A DNA stretch of 29,369 nt. It comes from DATKKX01 sp035542775 (GTDB lineage: Bacteria; Planctomycetota; Phycisphaerae; UBA1845; UTPLA1). The stretch spans positions 1 through 29,369 of the forward strand of contig DATKKX010000257.1 of the NCBI GenBank assembly GCA_035542775.1, written 5' to 3'. The first letter of the stretch is position 1. Each line of letters begins with the position of its first letter. The notes under the pieces are model-generated. The model was not told the DNA's origin. It ran no database searches and saw only the letters and a list, made by a program, of their open reading frames with translations. The position numbers and the translations under genes are program-made. Below, in pieces: positions 16,973-24,578 of the stretch.

Positions 16973-17072
16973 CCCTGTCTCTGTGATTGTCTGCCCCGGC
17001 TCACCGTCGAGCTCTCCTCTCAGGAGGCCGGGACCTCCGAAACCGGCGCCGCCCCTCTCGGGCCAGCCCCCC

Positions 17073-17492
17073 TTATCGCGTCTTCACCTCGATGATGCGG
17101 CGATAATAACTCCAGGGTGCCGTTGCCTGGACCGTTCTTCCGAAGGCCCGATACGTCGGGGGAGTCGTACTCACCTTTTCCACGTACACAGCACCAGTGG
17201 CCACCCTGGGGTCGTCGGCCGCATCGTCGTTGTCTGATATCGTCCCGATGGTCCCATCACCGTCGATATCACTTGGCGGGCTCCGCGTCAGCTCCCGCAG
17301 AGCCAATTCGACGCCGCTTTCAGCAGCGTAAAACGCTCCCGTGCTGAGGTAATGGCCCGACGCCGCGAGCGAGGTTGCGGCGCTCAATTGGAAGAGCCAT
17401 AACACGAAAGCTCCGATAATCAGCATCGCGGCCACGAGTGCCACGATCGCTGCTCCGCTGCGCAAACTCGCCCTTTGCCGATCACGGATCAC
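17073..17492 (-). CDS. Short GspK/PilX-like minor pseudopilin
   Basis: The 139-residue product starts at GTG 17492, with GAGG 6 bases upstream, and overlaps the GspJ end by 11 bases. The N-terminus RSGAAIVALVAAMLIIGAFV looks like a type IV pilin leader with Gly at the cleavage site and a hydrophobic helix, but no Glu at position 5. Loss of Glu5 is known for GspK. AAESGVELALREL is typical of PilX/GspK proteins, and an acidic loop DIDGDGTIGTISDNDD may bind calcium. GspK proteins are usually about 300 residues, so this one lacks the large alpha-helical insertion and is closer to PilX in size. It would sit at the tip of the pseudopilus. The gene order supports GspK. Confidence 0.75.
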   Translation of the reverse strand: MIRDRQRASLRSGAAIVALVAAMLIIGAFVLWLFQLSAATSLAASGHYLSTGAFYAAESGVELALRELTRSPPSDIDGDGTIGTISDNDDAADDPRVATGAVYVEKVSTTPPTYRAFGRTVQATAPWSYYRRIIEVKTR

Positions 17493-18159
17493 CGACCACC
17501 TCGTTCATAAAACTCCGCAGATAAACGGCGGATCGCAGATGGGCGGTCTGCCCACTGCGGGTCAGTTGGATGTCCACGGTGACACGCCGCACCGCGGCCC
17601 GGCTGGTCGCCGACAGCGGCGAACCCGACAGCTGGTTTCCCGTTCGGTCATGGAAGGAAAATGCCAGCGAGCCGACCTCGCTGCACAGTCGTTGCCAGGT
17701 CGCGCCGCCGTCAAGCGTCATCTCGATCGCACCCCCGACAGCGTTGAATCGGAACCCGTCGTTGCCGAATCGCAGTTCCGTTGCGCTGGCCACTGAAATC
17801 TGGGCGTTGCCGAAAAGGCATGGTATTGGATTGGCAGGGCACTCGTCCTGCGGAATCTCCCGAATGCGCCGAAACATGATCTCAATGGCCGCGGAGCCCA
17901 TATCCTAGAGCTCGCCCCGCAAGGAAATCTCCGCCCGCTGCGTGGAGGCATTCCAAAGCAGTGATCCGGCCACTCCACTGATGATCACGCCCACACTGAT
18001 CGAAATGACCAGCTCGATCAGCGTAAAGCCCGGGCAACGCGACCGGCCCCCGCCGGGGGCCGTGCGCCTGGAGCGCGGAAGATGCGATCGCTCTCCCGTC
18101 CACGGCGGCCCGGGAAAGCCGTGTCGCATCAAGACAATGCTGTTCGGATGGACATCCAT
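17482..18159 (-). pseudogene. gspJ: GspJ-like minor pseudopilin gene interrupted by an in-frame amber codon
   Basis: One continuous frame of 226 codons encodes a GspJ/PilW-type pseudopilin, but codon 85 (17905-17907) is TAG. The first part has a long leader and a prepilin site CPG/FTLIELVIS with Glu5, then the hydrophobic helix GVIISGVAGSLLWNASTQRA. The frame resumes one codon later with MGSAAIEIMFRRIREI, which continues the same helix, and goes on to a beta-rich globular domain ending at 17482. A single base change (for example GAG or CAG to TAG) restores the gene. The 90- and 139-residue pieces cannot each be a pseudopilin: one lacks the head and the other the anchor. The ATG at 17901 could allow re-initiation but lacks a well-spaced ribosome binding site. 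I chose ATG 18159; a TTG at 18177 and an ATG at 18129 are alternatives. Confidence 0.75.
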
Positions 18160-18163
18160 GTCT

Positions 18164-18583
18164 CTAGAAATCCGCAAATGCTCGCTCGATGGCGATTTGA
18201 TCCGCTCCGCCGTTCCAGGTCACGGCGACCCGGACCTTCTTGTACCCCTGATCACTTCCCACCGGAGCCAGAGAAGCGTCGGTATAGCTCACGGCAACCG
18301 AGCGGTTGAAGCCCGGAAAACCGGAGACCGGTGACTCCGCGGGAAAGTTCGTCACGGTTACGGCTTGATACCCATCCGTTCCACGATAGCGACGGGCGAC
18401 GACCTCCTCCATCCGTTCGATCGCCAGAAATGAGGCGACGGAGGCATTTGACGGATAGATCGACTGCATGGAGGCATCGGCGAACGAAACCACCAGGGGA
18501 GGGAGGGCGATCGACAGGATCACCACTGCCATTACCACCTCGATGATGGTCGTACACGATCGCCGCCATCGTCGCCGATGCAT
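18164..18583 (-). CDS. gspI: GspI-like minor pseudopilin with a non-standard cleavage site
   Basis: The 139-residue product starts at ATG 18583, whose ATG overlaps the GspH stop by one base (TGATG), with GGAG 8 bases upstream; an ATG at 18589 is the alternative. The N-terminus MHRRRWRRSC/TTIIEVVMAVVILS has a basic leader, Glu5 and the hydrophobic helix of type IV pilins, but the residue before the cleavage point is Cys instead of Gly and the first mature residue is Thr. The downstream IERMEEVVARRYRG is typical of GspI/PilV. In type II systems GspI nucleates the pseudopilus tip with GspJ and GspK. Position between GspH and GspJ supports the call. Whether the peptidase accepts Cys is unknown. 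Confidence 0.8.
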   Translation of the reverse strand: MHRRRWRRSCTTIIEVVMAVVILSIALPPLVVSFADASMQSIYPSNASVASFLAIERMEEVVARRYRGTDGYQAVTVTNFPAESPVSGFPGFNRSVAVSYTDASLAPVGSDQGYKKVRVAVTWNGGADQIAIERAFADF

Positions 18584-19110
18584 CACCATCGCTCCACCAA
18601 TCCGCTAACCGGACGGACACCGACGGTGACTCCGCTGGACAGGTCCACGGTGCCTGTCGTCGCCAGAGCCTGTCCGTTGCTGTCATAAGGAACGCCAAAA
18701 CTGTCGAACTCCAGCTCAGTGGTGGAATTCATGTTTACCGAGGCAAGATGTACGTTGGCGAACGGGCCGGCGCCGAACTGAACCGACTCAGTAGACCGGT
18801 CGAGAGGTTGAGGCATCGGCACGCGCCCGGCCTTGCCCGGATTGGCGGAATTCTCGATGTACAGCATGTAGTTGTCGGAGGGGAGGCTGAAAACCACCCA
18901 GGTTCTGAGCCCGGCACTGAGGGCGGTCCGCTGCGCGTAGCGAATATCGCCGACCAGCCTTGAGGTCGCTGCTTGTGATCGCACCTCATCAATCGAGGAA
19001 AGCGCCGGTCCTCCGACCGCAAGGGCCACGATTCCCAGAATGGCAATGACGGTGACCAACTCGATCAGAGTGAATGCCGATCGGTCCGGCCACCGTCTCG
19101 CGGGTAGCAT
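18583..19110 (-). CDS. gspH: GspH-like pseudopilin
   Basis: The 175-residue product starts at ATG 19110, chosen because AAGGAGG lies 5 bases upstream; an ATG at 19128 lies in frame but has no such site. The leader ends RSA/FTLIELVTVIAILGIV, so Ala replaces Gly before the cleavage point, a substitution tolerated in some pilins. Phe1 and Glu5 are present. The segment SRLVGDIRYAQRTALSAGLR is the family signature of GspH/FimT-type pseudopilins. The rest is a beta-rich globular domain ending VRPVSGLVERW. GspH is a minor pseudopilin near the tip of the type II pseudopilus. It follows GspG after 48 bases. Confidence 0.85.
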   Translation of the reverse strand: MLPARRWPDRSAFTLIELVTVIAILGIVALAVGGPALSSIDEVRSQAATSRLVGDIRYAQRTALSAGLRTWVVFSLPSDNYMLYIENSANPGKAGRVPMPQPLDRSTESVQFGAGPFANVHLASVNMNSTTELEFDSFGVPYDSNGQALATTGTVDLSSGVTVGVRPVSGLVERW

Positions 19111-19115
19111 GGCAA

Positions 19116-19122
19116 CCTCCTT
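19116..19122 (-). promoter_or_regulatory. Strong ribosome binding site of gspH
   Basis: On the minus strand AAGGAGG ends 5 bases before the ATG at 19110. It decides the start: the in-frame ATG at 19128 is upstream of this site and so would need another one, which is absent. Confidence 0.65.
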
Positions 19123-19158
19123 GTTCATCTGGCCGACACACGGAGGATTGCCGCGGCG

Positions 19159-19602
19159 TTAAAAGTTGTTTTCGCCAGCCGTGTTGGTGTTGGCCCAGAA
19201 CTGTCCGTTGGCTGCGTTGTAGCACCACCCCCCCGAGGTACCGGAAACCGTTCCCTTGGCGCTCGATGAGGCCACCACGTTGTTGGGCGTGCCGTCGCTG
19301 TCATAAGGATTGTCAGGGATCGCATCCATCATCACATCGCCGGCGGTCGTCAACACGGCCAATGACGGGTAGGCCAGGACTCCTCCACCGCTGGGCGTTA
19401 CTGACCGGGCGTAGTAATTGGCGATGGCCGCTCGGACTGCGCCGAGAGCCCCTTTGCAGGCCGCCGCCTTGGCATCCGTGCGATAATCAAGATAGACAGG
19501 CAGTGCCACCGCGGAGAGGATGCCCAGGATGACAATGACAGTGACAAGCTCGATCAACGTGAAGCCCATCCGGCCACGATGGGGCAGTCTGGTTCTGTTC
19601 AT
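19159..19602 (-). CDS. gspG: GspG-like major pseudopilin
   Basis: The 147-residue product has a short basic leader, then GRMG/FTLIELVTVIVILGILS, a perfect prepilin peptidase site with Phe1 and Glu5, then SAVALPVYLDYRTDAKAAAC. The globular part is small, with IPDNPYDSDGTPNN near the end, similar to the loop around the calcium site of GspG, and two Cys (in AACKG and GWCYN) that could form a disulfide. GspG is the main subunit of the type II pseudopilus. AAGGAG lies 7 bases before the ATG at 19602. The 93-base gap to gspF holds a stable hairpin. PilE/PilA-type pilin is an alternative reading, but gene order favours GspG. Confidence 0.88.
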   Translation of the reverse strand: MNRTRLPHRGRMGFTLIELVTVIVILGILSAVALPVYLDYRTDAKAAACKGALGAVRAAIANYYARSVTPSGGGVLAYPSLAVLTTAGDVMMDAIPDNPYDSDGTPNNVVASSSAKGTVSGTSGGWCYNAANGQFWANTNTAGENNF

Positions 19603-19625
19603 CCCTGTTCTCCTTGTTCGTTAGC

Positions 19626-19650
19626 CAGCGGGAATTACGACTCCCGGCTG
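19626..19650 (-). other. Intercistronic hairpin upstream of the gspG gene
   Basis: CAGCGGGA (19626-19633) and TCCCGGCTG (19642-19650) pair as an 8-bp stem with one bulged G and an 8-base loop, 24 bases upstream of the gspG ATG. There is no T-run, so termination is unlikely. A stem at the 5' end of a processed mRNA could raise the level of the major pseudopilin over its neighbours. Confidence 0.4.
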
Positions 19651-19695
19651 CGTGCTGGGCCTCCTGGCCGCGTCTTTATGAGGCTGGCCCCCGTT

Positions 19696-20937
19696 TTACG
19701 CCTTCCCCATGATCTTGAGCAGTCTCCACATCGGCAAAAAAATCGCCAGCGCAAAGAAAAGAACGACGGACGCCAGACAAGTGACCATGACAGGCTCGAT
19801 CAGGGTCGATAATAACTTCACGCCTCGCTGAGTCTGGGCGGCATAGTACTTCCGCAAATACGCGAATATCTGATCCGTTCGACCGGCTTGCTCACCGACG
19901 GCCAGCATTCGTTTGACCAGAGGCGTCAGCCATCGGGTTTCGGCGAAAGCATCGGTCAGTGAATGGCCCCCCTCAGCCGAGTGAAGCATCGTCAGCACGT
20001 CGCGGCGCAGCGATGCATTGGTGGTGCTGTCGGCGGTGACATGGAGGGCCTGAGTTATCGGCAAAGCCGCCTGCATGAGCAGATCCAACAGTTCGATGAA
20101 TCGGACCATGTAGGCGCCCAGCAGGAGGTTCCCGAAAACGGGCATCCTCAACAATCGCTCGTCGCACCACGTCCGGACGTTCGGCAGGCGCAACGCGGCG
20201 CGGACGCCAAATGCGACCGCGATGATACCGAGAATGAGCAGGACATAGTGATTGACAAAGACGCCGCTGACAGCCAGGAGCACCCGGGTCGGCGCAGGGA
20301 GTTCGCCCTTGAACTTCTCGAACAACTTGGCAAACTGCGGCACCACGAATACGAGCATGAAGACCGTGGCTGCGATCAGCGACACCGCGACCAGCGCGGG
20401 ATACAGCATCGCGGACTTCACCTGGCTTCTCGTGTCGGCGTCCTGCTCTTGATATCTCGCCAGGGCTGCCAGAACTTCCGCGACTTTTCCTGCCGCCTCC
20501 CCCGCCGCCACCGTCTTGACGTAGATGGAGGGGAAAATGGCAGGTTCCCCCGCCATGGCGTCAGCCAGGCTGCGACCGTCTTCTATCCGGCTGATGATCC
20601 GGCCGATGGCGGCGCGAAGATGCGAGTTCTCAGTCTGCTCCGCGATGGCCTTCAACCCGGCGATAGTCGGTATGCCGCTTTCGGCCACGGCGGTGAACTG
20701 ATGCGTGAAATCCAATACCGCCCTGTGCATGGCCCGGCCGAGGCGGGGCCGGCCTAGTCTGGGCGCCTTGGCCTCGCCTGTCTTCTTGCCGGAGACCAGG
20801 CCCGCTGCGCGAACGCTGATGGGGGTATAACCGTCCGTCTCGACTTGTGCGACCGCCGCGCGCTCCGAGGAGGCCTCAATGGTCCGGGCATCTATCCTGC
20901 CGGCGGAATCCGCGAATTGAACCGTGAACTTGCCCAC
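19696..20937 (-). CDS. gspF: Type II secretion inner-membrane platform protein GspF
   Basis: GspF is the polytopic platform protein that GspE acts on to push pseudopilins out of the membrane. The 413-residue product has an N-terminal ubiquitin-like segment, then two T2SSF domains (about 73-195 and 275-397). Membrane helices are at about 178-203 (LVAVSLIAATVFMLVFVVPQ), 232-250 and 385-406 (CLASVVLFFALAIFLPMW). Family motifs FTHQFTAVAESGIPTIAGLK and AGEAAGKVAEVL are clear. Start is GTG 20937 with GGGAGG 4 bases upstream. It follows gspE after 27 bases. Confidence 0.93.
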   Translation of the reverse strand: MGKFTVQFADSAGRIDARTIEASSERAAVAQVETDGYTPISVRAAGLVSGKKTGEAKAPRLGRPRLGRAMHRAVLDFTHQFTAVAESGIPTIAGLKAIAEQTENSHLRAAIGRIISRIEDGRSLADAMAGEPAIFPSIYVKTVAAGEAAGKVAEVLAALARYQEQDADTRSQVKSAMLYPALVAVSLIAATVFMLVFVVPQFAKLFEKFKGELPAPTRVLLAVSGVFVNHYVLLILGIIAVAFGVRAALRLPNVRTWCDERLLRMPVFGNLLLGAYMVRFIELLDLLMQAALPITQALHVTADSTTNASLRRDVLTMLHSAEGGHSLTDAFAETRWLTPLVKRMLAVGEQAGRTDQIFAYLRKYYAAQTQRGVKLLSTLIEPVMVTCLASVVLFFALAIFLPMWRLLKIMGKA

Positions 20938-20964
20938 TGCGCCTCCCGAAGGACCGCGCTCCCG

Positions 20965-22638
20965 TTAACGTCTGCCCGCGACCCTGGTGACTTCCTCAAC
21001 GGTAGTCATGCCCTGAGCAACCTTGTCCACGCCGTCGTCGATCAGGAATCTCATGCCGGCGTTTCGAGCCTTTGCTCTGATTGCCTCGGACGGCTCGCAT
21101 CGGACGATCATTTCCCCATACTCCTCGGTCAGCTCGAAGAACTCAAACAGACCGATTCGACCGACATAGCCCGTGCCGACGCAACGTCTGCACCCCTTGC
21201 CTCGCATGGGCTGGAATCCCAGGTTTTCCGGATCGAGCCCCAGTGCCCGAAGAAGGTATGGTGGCGGCGTCTCGGGCTCCTGGCAGTCCGGACAGATCCT
21301 GCGGCACAACCGCTGGGCCAATACTGCCACCAGGGACGCCGAGATCAGATATTCGGCGAGGCCGAGGTCCCGAAGACGGGCGATCGCGCCGATTGAGTCA
21401 TTGGTGTGAACCGTACTTAGCACCAGGTGGCCGGTCAGGGCGGCCTGGATGGAGATCTGCGCGGTCTCGCTGTCGCGAATTTCGCCCACCATTATCACAT
21501 CCGGATCCTGCCGCAGCACGGACCGCAGACCGCTGGAAAAAGTGAGCTTGGCCTCGGGGTTGACCTGCACCTGCCGGATGAGGCTGGTGCGGTACTCCAC
21601 GGGGTCCTCGATGGCGACGATGTTCTTCTGGGGCGACGCAATCGTCTTCATCGCCGCGTAAAGCGTCGTTGATTTCCCCGAGCCGGTGGGCCCGGAAGCG
21701 AGCATCATTCCGTAAGAGCTTGCGACGACGGCCCGGAATCGTTCGAGCATCGCCGGCCCCATCCCCAATTCAGGCAGCGAGATCGACTCCGATTCATTGC
21801 GCAGCAGTCTCAGGACGACGGCCTCCCCGAACACCGATGGCAGAACCGACACACGAATCACTACCTCGGTCTCAGCGCTGCGATGATGAAAGGCCCCGTC
21901 CTGCGGGGAGCGGGTCTTGGAGATGTCCAGTCGCGCCAGCACCTTGATGCGAGACACGATCGCCTTATGCAAGCCCAGCGGCGGCGCAGCCACCTCCCTC
22001 AGCATGCCGTCAACACGGATCCGCACGCGCAGCTCTCGCTCGCCGGGCTCCACATGGATATCCGAGGCCCGTTGCCGGGCGGCCTCATTGATCAGCTCAT
22101 CGACCAACCTGATGACCGGCCGGCCATCTTCGCCGTCCGCGCCCTCGAGCTGAATCGATTCCAGTGACTCCAGCACCGATGAGGATTGCTGGAGGTAGGA
22201 CCTCGCGCCGTAGGCTCTCTCAATCAGGCCCAGGATCTCGCCGTGACTGCTGAGACAGACGTCCACCTCCCGTTTAGTCAGGCGCCGGACCTGATCGATG
22301 CCGCTCAGATCATTGGGATCCTCCATGACCAGGGTGATAACGTCGTCCACGCAGAAAAGCGGGAACATCGTGTGCCGACGGGCCAGTTCCTCGGAAAGCA
22401 ACTCGGCGTTCTGCAGGCAGGGAATGAAATCCGGGATGCTGCAGTAAGGGACGCCGGCCCGCAACCCCCGCATCGCACAAAGCTGCACATCGCCCAGGAT
22501 GTGCCGCTTGCGTACGATGGCCTCGAGGTCCGTGGACTCATTCCGCACTTCGCTCTCCAGCGCCTCCATCTGCGCCGACGAGAGAATTCCAGCGGCCAGC
22601 AACTGATCACGCAGCTCGTCCGTCGTGCTAAGTGGCAC
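20965..22638 (-). CDS. gspE: Type II secretion ATPase GspE (PilB-like)
   Basis: GspE is the cytoplasmic hexameric ATPase that powers pseudopilus assembly. The 557-residue product has an N-terminal MshEN-like domain (about 1-150, starting STTDELRDQLLAAGILSSAQ), a central ASDIHVEPGERELRVRIRVDG segment, Walker A GPTGSGKS (316-323), IEDPVEYR, Walker B DPDVIMVGEIRD, the His box GHLVLSTVHTNDS, and a zinc-binding tetracysteine (449, 452, 483, 486: CPDC and CRRC), the usual mark of the assembly ATPase rather than PilT. I chose GTG 22638 because GGGGGAGG lies just upstream, though spacing of 3-4 bases is short; in-frame ATG 22668 is the alternative. It overlaps the PilZ gene end by 11 bases. Confidence 0.93.
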   Translation of the reverse strand: MPLSTTDELRDQLLAAGILSSAQMEALESEVRNESTDLEAIVRKRHILGDVQLCAMRGLRAGVPYCSIPDFIPCLQNAELLSEELARRHTMFPLFCVDDVITLVMEDPNDLSGIDQVRRLTKREVDVCLSSHGEILGLIERAYGARSYLQQSSSVLESLESIQLEGADGEDGRPVIRLVDELINEAARQRASDIHVEPGERELRVRIRVDGMLREVAAPPLGLHKAIVSRIKVLARLDISKTRSPQDGAFHHRSAETEVVIRVSVLPSVFGEAVVLRLLRNESESISLPELGMGPAMLERFRAVVASSYGMMLASGPTGSGKSTTLYAAMKTIASPQKNIVAIEDPVEYRTSLIRQVQVNPEAKLTFSSGLRSVLRQDPDVIMVGEIRDSETAQISIQAALTGHLVLSTVHTNDSIGAIARLRDLGLAEYLISASLVAVLAQRLCRRICPDCQEPETPPPYLLRALGLDPENLGFQPMRGKGCRRCVGTGYVGRIGLFEFFELTEEYGEMIVRCEPSEAIRAKARNAGMRFLIDDGVDKVAQGMTTVEEVTRVAGRR

Positions 22639-23065
22639 CGACCTCCCCCATAACCGCCGTTTGGGCATCGCCCTTGCCAACGCCGACCACGGCTTCGACC
22701 AGTCTCATCTCTTCAGCGCCGCTTGGATCAAGAAACTGCACGCCGACCTGGTACGTGGGCTTGTGATCCACCATGATGCAGCGTCTCACGACGACCGACA
22801 CTGTCAGATCTTCCGTCCGGTATTCCCCCTCGCCGGTGACGCCCCATACGTGCAGCGTCAGTCTCAGGTTCTTGGGAACGAAGAAGCCTGTCGACAAGCC
22901 CATGCCGCCACGGCTGACGTCCACGACCGCCAGATCGTTCTGGACGTCCGGCAGGCTGAGCCGAAACTGGCCGGCGTGGTCCGGATGCGTTTCTATCCGC
23001 GCCTTGTACTGCGCCGCATGACGGTGAAACTGCCTGGCCTGTGCACTGACGGTGTCAAGCTTCAT
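22628..23065 (-). CDS. PilZ-like protein at the head of the secretion operon
   Basis: The 145-residue protein has a PilZ-type fold with the hallmark VDVSRGGMGL, matching D-x-S-x-x-G (Asp49, Ser51, Gly54). The second half, VVVRRCIMVDHKPTYQVGVQFLD, gives the closing strands. The N-terminal RxxxR motif that also contacts c-di-GMP is degenerate: at the expected place the sequence is Q19-YKA-R23. It may bind c-di-GMP weakly or not at all. PilZ proteins often control secretion and pilus ATPases, and this gene overlaps gspE by 11 bases, so it could tune GspE. No ribosome binding site precedes the ATG at 23065, and a weak promoter lies directly upstream. Confidence 0.78.
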   Translation of the reverse strand: MKLDTVSAQARQFHRHAAQYKARIETHPDHAGQFRLSLPDVQNDLAVVDVSRGGMGLSTGFFVPKNLRLTLHVWGVTGEGEYRTEDLTVSVVVRRCIMVDHKPTYQVGVQFLDPSGAEEMRLVEAVVGVGKGDAQTAVMGEVGAT

Positions 23066-23073
23066 GGTATTGT

Positions 23074-23103
23074 CTTATCGGGTATCGGGCCGCTGCAATC
23101 CAA
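23074..23103 (-). promoter_or_regulatory. Weak promoter candidate for the secretion operon
   Basis: On the minus strand TTGGAT (23098-23103), an 18-base spacer and GATAAG (23074-23079) could form a sigma-70-like promoter. It predicts a transcription start about 2 bases before the PilZ ATG and no leader. A tandem CCCGATA repeat lies in the spacer. Match to consensus is poor, so this is tentative. Confidence 0.25.
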
Positions 23104-23236
23104 CAAAGCCGCAGGCAGCCTGAGCGGACCGGTCCTCCGTCGATACGGGCAAGCCGCGCCGGCACAGAATCGATCGCCTGTCGGATAATCGTCTGATATT
23201 GCCCGAGATTCGCGGACTGCCCCGCTACTTGCGTGA

Positions 23237-24034
23237 CTACGCGCACGGCACGACGTGATTGGTCAAGGCGCCGATGCCCTCGACCTCGACGGTCACTTCA
23301 TCCCCAGGTCTGAGGAAAACCTGCGGTGATCGGGCAGCTCCCACACCTCCCGGCGTTCCGGTGAGAATCACCGTGCCGGGCAACAGTGTGAATTGCCGGG
23401 AAAGATAGCTGACCAATGCAGGAACCGGAAAAATCATGTCCGCCGTGCTCGCCTCCTGCATGATGCGACCATTGAGGGTGGTGCGAACCCGCAGCGATCC
23501 GACCGCCAGGCTGTCGCCGGTCACGATCGCAGGGCCCAGCGGACAAAACGTATCGAAACTTTTCCCCCGGGCCCACTGCTTGTCCCGGCGTTTCTGACAA
23601 TCACGGGCGGACACATCGTTCGCGCAACAATAACCGAGAACGTAATCCAGAGCACGGTCTTCGCTTACGTCTCGCGCCGTCCTTCCAATGACGACCGCCA
23701 GCTCACCCTCGAAATCAACTTCGTCCGGTGCGGACCGGGGCAACACGATTGAATCGTCAGGACCTATGACGGACGTGGTCGCTTTGAGGAACACCAGTGG
23801 TTCGGCTTCAGTCTCCGCAGCCTTCATCTCCTCGGCATGTTCGCGATAATTCCGGCCGATCGCAAAGATGTTGGGCGGGTCGACGGGTGCCAGGCGACGA
23901 ACTACGGGCAAGAGTGCATCCGCAACGGCGTAATCGCCGAAGGGATCTCCCGTCAACGGGGCTGCATGGCGCGAGTCGGTAGGCCGGCCCCAACGAACTA
24001 CTCCTGCAGCGTCCGTGAATCGCATCAAATGCAT
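23237..24034 (-). CDS. Fumarylacetoacetate hydrolase family protein
   Basis: FAA hydrolase family enzymes cleave C-C bonds in acylpyruvates or act as hydratases and decarboxylases of dioic acids in aromatic catabolism. The 265-residue product, mid-size for the family, has NIFAIGRNYREHAEEM, then DEVDFEGELAVVIGR with the acidic metal ligands, then DVSARDCQ and WARGKSFDTFCPLGPAIV, and ends LLPGTVILTGTPGGVG followed by a beta segment. All expected motifs are intact. I chose ATG 24034 because TGAGGA lies 8 bases upstream; ATG 24040 is close by. Substrate is unknown. It stands alone on the strand, 171 bases upstream of the PilZ gene. Confidence 0.88.
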   Translation of the reverse strand: MHLMRFTDAAGVVRWGRPTDSRHAAPLTGDPFGDYAVADALLPVVRRLAPVDPPNIFAIGRNYREHAEEMKAAETEAEPLVFLKATTSVIGPDDSIVLPRSAPDEVDFEGELAVVIGRTARDVSEDRALDYVLGYCCANDVSARDCQKRRDKQWARGKSFDTFCPLGPAIVTGDSLAVGSLRVRTTLNGRIMQEASTADMIFPVPALVSYLSRQFTLLPGTVILTGTPGGVGAARSPQVFLRPGDEVTVEVEGIGALTNHVVPCA

Positions 24035-24151
24035 CGTCATGTTCCTCAGCGGACCCGCCCGCGCCATGGTAGGCCGGTGTCCGTCAATCCGCCACAGGTA
24101 GAGTGGCCCGGGAAGGCAATGGAAGTCGTCGACCGGGGCGGAAGGCGGGTC

Positions 24152-24265
24152 CTAGAAGCCCGGATTGCTGCGCTGCTGCACGCTCTCGTGATGGAACCCG
24201 GAAAAAACGCCCGTCTGGCCGATCATCGACGCCGGCGGGCGCCCTTGAAAGGCGCCAAAGCTCAT
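24152..24265 (-). CDS. Tiny ORF B, 37 residues, strong ribosome binding site
   Basis: The ATG at 24265 has GAGGAG 8 bases upstream and overlaps the stop of tiny ORF A by ATGA. The product begins MSFGAFQGRPPASMIGQTG and is Gln/Gly-rich with no hydrophobic helix or Cys. Third codon positions are mostly G or C, as in the neighbouring genes, which supports real coding. I do not recognise it. It may be a small secreted or regulatory peptide, or a remnant. It lies 117 bases upstream of the FAA hydrolase gene on the same strand. Confidence 0.4.
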   Translation of the reverse strand: MSFGAFQGRPPASMIGQTGVFSGFHHESVQQRSNPGF

Positions 24266-24330
24266 TCCTGTATCTCCTCGAATCTGCTGGACTTGAAGAA
24301 GACCATGGCCATAATATTGAAGAGAATCAT
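24262..24330 (-). CDS. Tiny ORF A, 22 residues, hydrophobic start
   Basis: The product is MILFNIMAMVFFKSSRFEEI plus two residues. It is hydrophobic for its first 12 residues, then charged, which would suit a small membrane peptide. The frame is open upstream to 24552 and could code for a longer product, but the upstream codons show no family signature. Codon choice in the ATG-to-stop segment is GC-ending and unlike the opposite strand. The stop overlaps ORF B as ATGA. No clear ribosome binding site precedes this ATG, so the start is uncertain. Confidence 0.3.
   Translation of the reverse strand: MILFNIMAMVFFKSSRFEEIQE
24274..24279 (-). promoter_or_regulatory. Ribosome binding site of tiny ORF B
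   Basis: On the minus strand GAGGAG ends 8 bases before the ATG at 24265. It lies inside tiny ORF A as its Glu-Glu codons, so ORF A and ORF B would be translated together. Confidence 0.45.
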
Positions 24331-24578
24331 CCTGCTGTATCTGCAAAACGGGCCCGGGTCCTGGCCGGCCGGCTGAGGTTTGCGAAGGTCCGCGACGACG
24401 GCCCGTGCAGGTCTTGAGCGAGATGAGCGGGGCACAGCCTCGGCGCTTAGTACCGGAAGCACGCCTGCGCGAAACCATGGGGCATGGACAGGGTCATTGG
24501 GTGGATGAAAACACCGCTGCGCACCGGCCGGGCAGCGATCCAACGGGGCCAATCAGCTAGCGCCAGCCGTTGATTATT

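Noticed and set aside
17905..17907. Pyrrolysine or stop-codon reassignment to explain the amber codon in GspJ
   Set aside because: TAG, TAA and TGA all end normal genes in this window (for example TAG for the secretin and PilZ genes), and the second interrupted gene uses TAA. A recoded TAG alone would not explain both.
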